The notes below the pieces were generated by a model, which did not search any database, was not told the DNA's origin, and saw only the letters and a list, made by a program, of their open reading frames with translations. A program made the position numbers and the translations under genes. Below are positions 50,173 through 60,628 of a stretch of 64,000 nucleotides of DNA, in pieces. The stretch's first letter is position 1. Every line of letters begins with the position of its first letter. Origin of the DNA: Dipylidium caninum (Eukaryota > Platyhelminthes > Cestoda > Cyclophyllidea > Dipylidiidae); the NCBI GenBank assembly GCA_017562135.1, contig QEYB01001642.1, forward strand, positions 1,302,001 to 1,366,000, given 5' to 3'.

Positions 50173-51489
50173 CCGCTAATCTAAACTCTATCCTGCGTGC
50201 AAATATACTGGATCGGTGTCAATTTTGAAACAGATCTCTACGAAATGGAGCTTGAACGCTGTCATCTTGGCCGTCGACAGCATTCATAACTCCTACCTCC
50301 TCACATGGTACCGATCTCATCATGACATCAAATTATCCGAGCCAAGTGTCCTCCACTATGCCTGTTCTTTCGGTCGCGTCTTAAAGCGTATGAGAATATA
50401 CAAAAGTTTTGCATGTCCTTAGTGTAATCATTCTAATTGCAGAGTTTGTCACGGAAGCAAAGTTTTTGTGGGTCTTGCTGTACTTTTCCTCTTTTCGATT
50501 GAATGCCTAATTGTACAGAAGTCTCGACACATTCACACTGCATCACTACTCGTAGGGCCTGTGAATTCTCCTGTACCTTTCGTAGGTATGTCGCTGTCAA
50601 CAGCAAAGTGGGCGCATCCCGTTACATCTTGCCATTCTTACTTTAAATGTCTGTGGACGAATGGTTGCTATTCATGACAGATGTGTCGAGAACCATTACA
50701 TCAGCCTCCATTTCTAATCTTCCGAGTTACTTAAGGGGAGGTCAATAACATATATTTGTATGCTTCCTATCATAAAGGCAAAATCTTTACATTCCTATTT
50801 GAATTTGGAACTAAAATCCTTTTGTCGCGCAGCCTACCCATGGTAATTCATGAGGATGCTAATTCGCGAGTGCATTCCCTCAGCGCAGGAGGATACTCAG
50901 TTTCAGCATTTGCCGCTGCTGATGAGCACTGACTAGGGACACTTGGGAACGCCGGCTTGACTGAAGATTACAACTGCCAGATGGACTGGCGTCATGGCTG
51001 AAATGCAGAAATTAGCCTCTTCCACAGTAGCTAAGAGAGGATCGCTCCAGCTACAATCAGAAATAGGTTTCACTCTCGTTGCAGATTAATTAAATTGACG
51101 TTGGTCGCTGAAAGCGTCCTTTCCGTAAATATACCACTCGATCCCATTGCGATACCCACAGGCGTGATCAAAGAGATAAGGGCAACTGAAGTGGCGCACA
51201 AGAGGACTGCTTTGTCTAAAGACAGGAGAGCCCCTACCTGGACTACAGATGCACAAAGACAACATAAAAGCCGAGGGTCCAATAAAGCAGCACGGCTGAA
51301 GACATCGAAGTACCACTGAGGACTGAAGTCAGGCTAATTTTTTTACAAATCACAACCAGCCAAATTGACTGAGGGTTCGCATTGGGCGCGATATTTCTCT
51401 ACCTCTAGGGTTTGTTGATAAATAATGACAAGTACTGGAAGTGCTCAATGTAATGCTCGAAAGTAATTAATGAGTTTGGGAAACTCCTG
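48954..51489. other. Upstream flank of the FERM gene, no gene recognised
   Basis: The start exon of the FERM gene should lie here or further right. A minus-strand ORF at 49603-49797 was examined but its splice phases do not fit. Apart from the CT microsatellite at 50124-50170, nothing else is supported. Confidence 0.5.
50124..50170. repeat. (CT)n microsatellite
   Basis: A 47-base uninterrupted CT run, polypyrimidine on the plus strand, flanked by GGC on the left and GGCCGC on the right. Confidence 0.95.
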
Positions 51490-51747
51490 TCAGTTCCTCG
51501 GGAATTCCCACTGCTTTGGCTCCGAGGACTTTTGCTTCGCCAATTCCGGGTCCGACAAGACGAGGCGATGCATCTCTACGAGGGACTGTTCCAGCAGTTC
51601 TGCGAATCGAGCCGCATTCGTGGTGGGATCGCTCTTCCAACAGCTGATCACAGCCACTATGCTGTCGGGATGGGGGTTGTACGCCGCACCGTAGCCGTTT
51701 GGCACCACGGCGCCGTAACACATAAACGTGTCCATTGTAGTGGGTAC
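51490..51747 (-). CDS. Terminal exon of a carnitine O-acetyltransferase-like enzyme
   Basis: The frame opens right after a TGTGTAG acceptor at 51748-51749 and runs 85 residues to a stop. VPTTMDTFMCYGAVVPNGYGAAYNPHPDSIVAVIS matches the conserved C-terminal block of carnitine/choline acyltransferases (STSQVP...FGPVVPDGYGVCYNP), and TNAARFAELLEQSLVEMHRLV matches carnitine acetyltransferase (TNAARLAHYLEKALLDMRALL) better than choline acetyltransferase. The family transfers acyl groups between CoA and carnitine. The catalytic His and the rest of the protein would be in upstream exons at higher coordinates, none of which I could find before 54.5 kb. It may be the last exon of a gene with a long intron, or an isolated exon fragment. 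The final 20 residues (ELAKQKSSEPKQWEFPRN) are not conserved. Confidence 0.75.
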   Translation of the reverse strand, partial: VPTTMDTFMCYGAVVPNGYGAAYNPHPDSIVAVISCWKSDPTTNAARFAELLEQSLVEMHRLVLSDPELAKQKSSEPKQWEFPRN

Positions 51748-54510
51748 CTACACAGAGTAACGAACCCGCCAATAGGCAGGGTGGTTTGAAAAGCGCTCAA
51801 AGAACTCATACTGTGAATGGCTTTGTGTTTAATAAAAAAACACCCAGGGAACTTGTTGTGCCGCAAGGTGAGATTCACTAGTTGCGGCGCTAGTTAAAAC
51901 TTCAGATGACAAAAAACTGTCCTAATGCGAAAACTCATTCATTGTTTCTCAGAGTAGAGGAGGATTAGGGGGCGAAGGTGCTTCTATCTGTCCCTGTCCA
52001 GCCTTTCACCGTCACAATCACTCGTAGGGCGTAATGTAACTTGGGCCCCGGGGACGAGCTCTTGGGTGATCTAGTGCCCACCCAGCCTCTTTGTATCATG
52101 AGCCACGCGAAGTACTGCCGAGCTGACTGCAGTGGTGGCAGCCGCTTTCCTCGAATTTATCGCATCCAAAGGAAAGTGAGCAAATCAAAGTAGGCAGCGT
52201 GAGAAATGCCTTGCTTCTCAGGCAAAAAAAACACTTGAAACTCCACTTGAGTAAACTGCCACCACGTCAAGCTTTCCCACGACTTCGAGAGCCTGTTTAT
52301 CTTTTATTTTTCGCACTGTTAAATGGTTTGACCGACTCGACAGCACGAAAATGGGCATATGTTTGAGAGAAGGGGCTGGCAGTGACAGTTGCTCTGATAA
52401 AACACATGGGTACTGACTGAAGGAGATCAAAGAACATTGGTTGTGCTCACCTTAGCAGAAAGTCGCCACTGAGAAAGACTTCAATGGATGGGAGCAAAGG
52501 GCGAGTAATCGCAGTTTACTCCAACCCTTTTCGATAATGTCACAGAATGTAAAGGAATATCAATGGAGCTATTTTGGGGTTCTCATCCCCGGTCTTCCTT
52601 GTGGGCAAAGGGTAAACCAACACTTTGATACGCCCTTTAATTTTTAAAAAGTACGCCCTCTTAAATACCAGTCATCTGCCAAAATCGGGGGGGGGAGGAG
52701 GAGGAGGAGGAGGAGGGAGGAGGAGGAGAAGGAGAAGAGAAGGGGCGAAGACTCATCGTGGATGCAGCGCTGGAAGTACTTCCACCTTAACAGAAGTCCA
52801 CGAAAGGCGTGGTTCAGACTCGTGCTGTCATTAGGCAAGATGTGGCCGGCGTTCCTCCAATATGATCGTTTTGTTTAGACATAGACGAACGCACAGCCCT
52901 CCTGTCGGCAAAATATGTTCACTCAAGGAACTTATTTTGGTGGATTATTAGAGTTCAAAATGCGGACTTGCAGCAGCTACTCTCACTGACCAGTGACTCT
53001 GTCAACGACAAATTCGCGGTCACAGCCCACTCAGGCAGGAGTGACTCTCCGCCGAAACATCTACACTCCTCGGAGTCGTCAGCCATGCACCATGCTTTGC
53101 GACCCCTCGATCCAATGGACGAGGAGAGTGAAGGGGTTGTGCACCGGTCGGTTCACTTACGAAGTGCCCTAAGAACACCAGCTGGCCTCCTTCCGTCAAA
53201 TGCTGGTCCCTCGCGAAGTGCTGGTGGCATCGTCTGCCTTCTTTCGCCCAATTTGGAGGGGCCTCAAAGCAGCACGCAGACTAGGCTCGTGTGCACTACT
53301 CACACTGAATTTGACAATGTCGCCTACTCCCTCCCATCTGGTGCAGTGCGCTTCTACTTCCGGTGGCGTGAGGTCAAGAACATGTTTCGCCTCCAATGGA
53401 CGCCTTCACCGCTAATCACATAACGGAAACGCATGCGATGTTCGCCGACCAAGTTGTTGCTAGCCAAGAGAAGTGTGTCTTCAGAGGCACCGTCGCTGCT
53501 ACGATGAGAGTCGGGAATTGGTACACTGAAGTGGGGCCCACCAATTTATCCGTAGAATGGAAAGTATTTGTGGTTGAAACGCGATATGGCTTCGATAACG
53601 GTGATCCAGACAGTTGTTTGACCATGGTGTATCATGTTTGTTTCAAATGGGTTATCTAATGAATAGCCAGATCGGGATGTGAGCCTCGATCTTCGGATCT
53701 CGAAAATTCTTGACCTCGACCACAAATCCTATCTTGTGTTATATGAATTCATTTCACACGCTCGTAACATTTCTTACCTCACTCCAAGGAAGTTGTATGG
53801 AAGTAAAAATTCTTAAACATAAAAGCTACCAGATTACTCAATACGTGTTTAATTATCCTTCATAAAACAGTCTCCGTTGTCATACACCAACAGTATTCGT
53901 CGCAACTACACTGGAACAGAGTGCTGCGATTGTAGCAGAACATGAATCCACACCGTTGCAGTCGATACCATCAGTAACAGCGATTAGCATGATGTCAATG
54001 TTTGTGTTAATGTTGGCGCAATCTATTCACTGATGTCTGACTTTCTATTATTAAGAAAACGGCCAATTTTTGGCTTTCCGTTGGTCGCTTAGTATCTGAG
54101 AAAACCGCCGTTGTGGTTGACGGTTAACTTTTCCAGAGTCTCCTATTATGATATTTTATAAGCCGTATAAATGTTCGAGGAAGTCTTTCATATAATGATG
54201 TGAAGCAGCCGCATATTTTCATCGAGCTGGGATTTGTAACACTTAGATGCACATTACTTCAATCACAAGTCGCGCAGAATGCGAGAAATAGTGGGAATGC
54301 AAATCGTCATGGTTAGTTAGTGCGTGGAGGTCGTTGTCCGATAGTCAACACTTTGAGTTGCCATTGTATCTCAAAGAAAGATAGGGAAGAAAGTACAATC
54401 AGGGTATAAATAGCCATTCAGAATGGGTTATGACAGTCAGAAGAGGCGATTGGTCAAACTGTGGAGGTCGATGGCACGGATAAGCCCAAATATTAGATAA
54501 TGAACCCGTG
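51748..54510. other. Unassigned interval between the acyltransferase exon and IAH1
   Basis: Long ORFs on both strands around 52968-53660 (for example 151 codons plus at 52968 and 87 codons plus at 53396) show no recognisable family. The sequence is GC-richer there. The missing acyltransferase exons were looked for and not found. A polypurine GGA tract lies at 52687-52745. Confidence 0.5.
52687..52745. repeat. Polypurine (GGA)n tract
   Basis: A G run followed by imperfect GGA/GAG repeats, purine-only for about 60 bases on the plus strand. Triplex or slippage-prone composition. Confidence 0.9.
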
Positions 54511-54794
54511 CGGCGCGTGTGTCGAGGGCATGTCGCCTCGTTCCGTTTCCTCCTTGCCAAAATGTGTCTTCTTTGGCGACTCTTTAACGCAGGCTGGTTT
54601 TTTTAAACTCTTCCAATATTGCCCTATTTCGTTTACTCTTGGTTTGAGCTTCGTGGGGTAGAAATTAGTCTTGAGATCCTCTTTCATTTGGTGCTGGTGC
54701 ACATAGAATACACGATTTTGAAACTTTGCGTTTAGGTTCAGTGAGCTGTTTAGGTTGTTCCTCACAAGTGTGTATTTATGAGCGTTGCATTCTA
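54511..54794. repeat. Inverted duplicate of 1-282
   Basis: Partner of the window-start repeat, containing IAH1 exon 1 (54530-54592) and part of its first intron in the plus orientation. Similarity reaches exactly to the point where the other copy runs off the window. Confidence 0.85.
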
Positions 54795-56189
54795 ATGGTT
54801 GTTTCAGCGTGGATTTGATGACGAAGGGTGCTACCTCTCCATTCTGTCTTCCCGGTTCCAAAGGTAACGCTTACTTTCCCACTGCGGATTATTACCTTAA
54901 TTTGAAATATCTCTAGCTGAGGTATCCTATTCGATCGTCACAATTTGTTCTTTTTTGACTTAGGCGGGCAGATATTGTGGGTAGAGGATTTTCTGGCTAT
55001 ACGACACGGCTATGTCTCTCAGTCTTGAAAATCCTCTTTCCTAATCCAGAGTCCCTGGAAAATACGGCTGCCTTCTTTATCTTTCTCGGTGCCAACGACG
55101 CCAGTTTCGATTCGCAGAAAAAGTTAGTTTGTCAGAGTATTACGAACAACCTTTCCCTTATGGTTAGCCATCTTTCTGTACGTTCTTCACCTCGCTTATG
55201 CACAGATGCAATTTTAAGTGATTCTACTTAATGTCTTAGGCTATAGAAAATTGGTACGGCGTTAAAGAAAGGCTTTTGCGTTTGTATTTTTGTGCACTGT
55301 TTGATGATTTGTGTTTTCTTCCGGTAGCTCTAGTTTGTTCTTATTGTCGCATCCTATTTCGAGTATAATTTGGTGTGCCCCACTGCTAGTATAAAGCTTC
55401 CCCAAGCTTGTATGACTTGGTTGTGTTATTGGTTATTTCACATTTGTATCGAAGAACATGGGATTGTGTCGTTCAAAAATTTTACCTCATCACTCCTCCT
55501 CCAGTCGATGAAAGTGCTAAAGAACCTGATCGTCTGGCACTAGGTGAGTTTGGGTTCAACTGTCTATGCAATTGGCGTTGGTATCTCGGTCATCTCGTGT
55601 GTAGCGCTCTTCCCCATTATATTTGATATTTGTAATTAATCTCTGGTTATTCTTTTGTGCCAATGGAATGTTATCCGTCTTTGTACACCTTCTATTCCAG
55701 ATGTGCCTTTTTCGAGGACTTTTGAAAATACTCAGAAGTATGCGAATGCTTGTCTAGACGTTGCGAAGTCGGAGGGTGTGAGCTGTGTGAATTTGTTTAA
55801 AGCATTGGCAGCCCAGCAGGTATTTTAATGTTCCGACGCCTGGAAATTCTTACTTTGACTGAAGCGTCTACATTTATAGTAGCACAGCAATAGCCTACTA
55901 GATTTTAAGGCATAATAAATGTGAATTTATGTAATGCGAACATAAACCTATCATTCCTAAATTGCAAAGTCGGGGTGACTAATTCACTACACTTATTATG
56001 TGGGATATTTCTATAATCCAGAACTGGAGAAGTTATCTCATAGATGGTCTTCACTTTGCGAAACCTGGAGGAGTACTTTGCGCCGAAATTTTGGGTACTT
56101 TGCTGGACCCGATCCTGCCAAGTGAACAAAGTTTTCCTGATTGGCGAGATGCACTACAGTCGGATCTAAACAAACCTACTCTACTTTAA
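54530..56189 (+). CDS. SGNH hydrolase, isoamyl acetate-hydrolysing esterase 1 (IAH1)-like
   Basis: Exons 54530-54592, 54808-54863, 54964-55177, 55390-55543, 55701-55819 and 56022-56189 give 257 residues (human IAH1 248). All four SGNH blocks are visible: FGDSLTQ with the nucleophile Ser18, the block-II Gly in RGFSGY, the block-III Asn in FFIFLGANDAS, and DGLHFAKPG with the catalytic Asp and His in the last exon. LITPPPVDE and YANACLDVAK match IAH1 (LITPTPLCE, YANACLQVAQ). Such enzymes hydrolyse short esters. The first intron uses a GC donor (CAG|GCTGGT), which keeps the same spacing as human between GDS and the following Gly. The 3' end of exon 3 and 5' end of exon 4 are tentative: the join adds about 22 residues relative to human. 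Confidence 0.85.
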
Positions 56190-59100
56190 ATATGTTTTTT
56201 TCTTTGCTTTTGAATACTCGGTGCCTTCGGATTGCGCGCTTTCAATTGTCCTTTCCAATAACCTACATTTGTCTGCCTGCTAGTCGACTTTGAATGAGCC
56301 TTATTGTTGTTTTAACTGGGTCTGCCTATACCGCCTCTGTGCATGTGACATTCAAATCCTTTGGGGTTGTTTCGTGGTTATCAGTGAACCCGACCAGTTG
56401 GAAACTCAATGCACCACATTCATTTGGGTCTCCAGTAGTGTTAACTTTTGAGTTTCTCCATTGGAGGGGAGGTTTGCGTCCAGTGGGTTTAAATGTTAAA
56501 TGTCATAGGGGTGCATGTGTCTGCCGAAAATCGAGTCGCTGCGGTTTTATTGCAGGTTCGCTTTGAGAGTCCCGTCTGCTTTTTGCCTTGCTTCCTCTGG
56601 CTGCCTTCTTGATGCGAGGAGAAGGTAACATGGACTCACTTCTTAATTTGTCGGTTTTCCCAACTCCTTGGCAAACTCCTTGTAGATATTTTTCATGACG
56701 CGTTAAAGTTATGTTAAACGGTAGGCATTCGTTCGGTGCCTAGTTAGCATTTGATTCATGGTGGCCGTGTTGATAATGAAATAGTGTGTCACAACGCGTG
56801 GGAAGGAGCTTGTGACTCCGCACGGGTGTGGTGTGGACTTCCACCGGTGGGTGCTAGACTGTAGCAGGGCAAATACATCGTTGCGTTTGACAAGTGTGAA
56901 GAGGAGAGACTTTTCAATTGTTCGGTGAACACTTGTTTTCTGCGGGGTGTTATTTTTCCAACTGTTGAGAGCGGCTCCCAGGTGTGATGAACTGGGGCTG
57001 TGGCTCCCCAACTTGTTGCCAGAATTGGTGATGACAAAAGGACTTGAGGTCGTATTCGGGCACAGTCGGTGTGTGATCGTAATAGACTTACTTAGTTCTA
57101 ATCGACTTTCCCAATTATTTTTAGAACATTTTATTGTGCGTAGTACCCTGAACTGTGGTCCTCTTTCAACCAAAGTGCCTAAAACCTGTCGTGCACGTGT
57201 AATCATGGTCGCCCTAATGTCTTCCCCGAGAGAACCGCCTCCCAGCACACCGAAACTTCCGCGTGCATCGCGGCAGGGGCTGGCGGCTTCATTTGGGCTA
57301 GAATATATTCGGAACTCCTTGTTTGGAAAGAAAAAGGAAAAAGACTTGGATGGAACTCCTCATGTCCTTTGTTAAGGTAAATGTGCGCTGTGAACGGTGT
57401 CGGGTTCATCTACTTGCTTGTTTATAGTAGCGTTTTGAAGAGCAGCCGTCTTAAATGTCACTTTATCACAACACCAATTGGCAAGTGAATGGTTTCCACG
57501 AGTCTATTTGCATGCTCACTTGAGTGGGCGCATTCATCTTATGAGGGGTATCCGGAACTTCTTACAGCAATGGAGGATGTCTTCGCTGAATCCCCTGTTT
57601 TAAGCAAGCAGACGGAGAGAATTTGTGCGTCTGTAACAGTGGTTGGCCACAGAAGAGAACTTGGCAGAGTAGCGGTTTGGGGCGTGCCACGTAAGCTTGC
57701 TTCCAACCTCACCAGGGCAAAGGTACCGCGTACTTGTCAAGTGCTAGCTTGCCCAAACGTAATAAGTTATGTCGGTCCTTCAAATCATAAGTGAAATCGG
57801 TATTTGGCGGCCAATCCACTGGAACACAATTTCTCTGTCTTTCTAGAGCTTTCCCACTGACTACGAGCGGGTTAACATTGCGTGTGCAGAAGCATTTGCG
57901 GGTATGTACAAGGTGTTCTGTCTGGAGGTAGGCCGAGGCTTTGCTTTTAGGGGGCAGAATGACGTGACGCATGATGAAGATTAACACGAAGAGGCCTTAG
58001 ACTGTCCAGTCTCCTGATGGTCTAACGGCCATGCAATGTCTCAAGCCTCATTAGACTAGCATTAATTGGTATTAAACAGACACGCAAGAACCACCGATCC
58101 TCTCTTTTTCGCTGCCAGCGACCGCTGCGGCACGAAAGGGCAAACTTTCCTTTTTTAAGTCCGACGAGATGGCTTGCAAACGTGATCGGAATAGACTTCT
58201 TGTAGCCGGGACTTAAGCTGACGCCCGACCGACCTTGGCGTTTAGAACCTAATTAAAGCGCGGAAATGGCCGAGGGTACCCACGGCCGTATCCTTGCAGT
58301 TCCTCTTTATGCCATTGTGGCGTCGTGGAACGCGATGAAGGGCGCACACACCAAAGCAGTACAGTACCCAGCCACGTGGTCAAAGGAGGCATTGCCCCTT
58401 CAACCTCCTGCTCCTGAATGCACGACTTCTAGCATCTCCTCCTGACTTGGACCACAGGCCAAATCAGTCCTTCTATAGTTGACATTTTTCCCTCTCACTA
58501 ATTCTGAGGTGAAATGTCTCCAGCGATGGGCAGACTTGGGAGGCCACATGAGTGGTAGAAACATTTAGCAGGCCATGACTTCGGAGTAATTGATTAAGGC
58601 GGCAGCACTCGAAGGTGATTATTCCCAACTTAAAGATTTGCAATTCTACCGCAATTAATAGGACTGCTTGAGAAGAAAGTCAACCCTGACTCCCTTAACC
58701 ACCCTCATTGTCTCCATTTCGAAATGGGCCCCAAATATCCGCTTGGGAGGGTGAGAGTCGTGTGATCAATCGGCTGCCTCCCATAACCGTCATCGGCCTC
58801 ACCGTGAAACACTAAGTCAAGGAGGAGGAGAACCGGCAGGAGTTTTATTGTGCTTAACGCCCCCTAACGATTATTTCTGGAAGGGAATATTCTGCCAAAG
58901 AAGACCATTGTTCTCTCAACTTATCCATCAGGGAATTGTTAATACTGACCCAGTTACACTTTTGACACGGGGTACTGTGATGGAGAGCTTCCACTAATGC
59001 GGAAGCCTTTTGGCGGAAAACAATTTAGGAAGAAAATACTCTGCGTTAAAACCGTGGACTGTCGGAGTCTGTTCATTTCTCCTTGCTATTTTGATCAAGC

Positions 59101-59712
59101 ACTTCAAAGTGATTTGAAGGGAGGAAGAAGTCGTACTCCTTCGCCCTCTAAAATCATGCAAACGCGGCCTCGGCTACAACCTTCAACCCCTCCGCTAACG
59201 CTCACTTCTGAATTGGGTGCGCATTGCAGAGTCGGCTCTGCCCTCCCACGTCTCTCATTGGTTTCATTCGCGTATTGCGTCCCAAGCCTCCTGTTCGGGG
59301 TTGGTGGGGCCGGAGTTAATCGTTAGATACCTATTCTTTGACCAGATACTTTCCTCAAATACGGTCTTTTCGGGTAAGTCCGCTTTCATGAGGAATAGAA
59401 TGTTGTTGTTGCTGACTACTGCGGAGTCTCAGCAGCAAGATATGCATAAATTTCTTTCAGTTGGAAGAGGAGAATCAATAGAAAACAGATGTGGCCTTCT
59501 CTAGTTTAGAAAAGGAATTTTGACTGGTATTGCCATAGCAAGCAGATTTCAAAATTCCTTTGCTACCGTTAACAATACTTAAGAAGAATTGGTTGCAAAC
59601 GAAGTTTCACATGCCGCTTGAAAATCTGATTATCTATTGATCGTGGGTGATGGAACGAGATTTTTTCGGGGACGTTTTTGTTCAGCATCCTAAGTAAAAG
59701 GCAAGGATTCAC
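56190..59712. other. 3.5-kb stretch with no recognised gene
   Basis: ORFs overlap on opposite strands (56709-57248 minus, 56947-57375 plus). The plus one ends with a basic stretch SLFGKKKEKD and might be a terminal exon, but I recognise no family. Nothing else is supported. Confidence 0.45.
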
Positions 59713-60628
59713 TTGGAGCGTGTTCGCAGTAAGGCTTTAGTTTTGACTTCGAAACACAGACAAACTTTCTATGATTCACTTGGGCGGACAATAGCGCATT
59801 CTATCACTGTTTGGATGCGCCAGTATCTGGCGGGATTCACAGAAGTAGGTTGTGAGAGCTGCGGTTGTGAGTGGACACATCTTTTCTTGCCACGGGCCTG
59901 TCAAAATACCCCTCAGATGCCCTTTCCACCTTCCTCACACGCTAGGGAATGGCTGGGAATCTGCTGCGTGTATGGCGATTTTGAAAGTCGCCCCAAAGTT
60001 TTCGTGTCCGAGAGACCGAAAATTCCTCCTCGAGGCACACTGGAAGTATCATGGCAAATCTCCTTAAGATGCCGTGAATGACGCAATAATGGCGATGCCG
60101 CAAGGGCGGGGGAGGCAAAGAATTAGTGTTATCCGTATTTGCCGAGGCTGGGTTCGCGCCCCAGCACGCTTAGTTTGTCAAGTATTTCACTGTATTTCCA
60201 GAGTCGAGGACCTTCAACTTCAAGGAGAGTCCCGCAAAATTGAAATTTCTGCGTTTCGGGTTGGTGAACTTACGTTGGAAGAAGTTCGTATGCTGCGTCC
60301 GGAGTCGCAGCGCACGACTGGTTGCTTAAATTGTGAGGCATTTTGCCCTCTTCTGGACAACATGCTCTACATGGTCATCTTGTCCCCATCATCCCCCGAC
60401 TACCTTAGGGACCGTAGATGTGATTTCAACGCGCTCGAAGACCTCCATCGCCAACTTCTCACGAAACAGCACACTTACATAATTACAACGGGGAAGGAGA
60501 AGATAAAGTTTAATTGGCTGGTTCCGAAGCGAAGACGCCAAATCGCACGCTATGTTTGCTTTCAAGGCGATCTTAACACTATTTTTTCAATCCTTAAAAT
60601 GGCATATCATCGACCGAATTGGCTATGA
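59713..60628 (+). other. Two overlapping unrecognised ORFs, possibly one interrupted gene
   Basis: ORF 59713-60081 (122 codons) and ORF 60074-60628 (184 codons) overlap by 8 bases in different frames. The first has a Cys cluster (CESCGCEW) and WLGICCVYGDF. The second has CLNCEAFCPLLDN and a basic C-terminus (KRRRQIARYVCF). Composition is protein-like in both, with few low-complexity runs. They could be two exons of one gene, a frameshifted single gene, or chance. No family recognised. Confidence 0.3.

Noticed and set aside
51532..51789. 85-codon plus-strand ORF over the acyltransferase exon
   Set aside because: The minus strand matches a conserved enzyme family; the plus ORF is its antisense.
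54493..54861. 122-codon minus-strand ORF that looks protein-like and has a copy at the window start
   Set aside because: It is antisense to IAH1 exons 1-2. The plus strand carries the SGNH motif GDSLTQ and joins in phase to the rest of the esterase, and the duplicated copy is broken by frameshifts in the antisense frame but intact in the sense exon.
60140..60170. GGGTTCGCGCCCC, resembling the T-arm of a tRNA
   Set aside because: No acceptor stem, anticodon arm or D-arm can be folded around it, and it lies inside an open reading frame.
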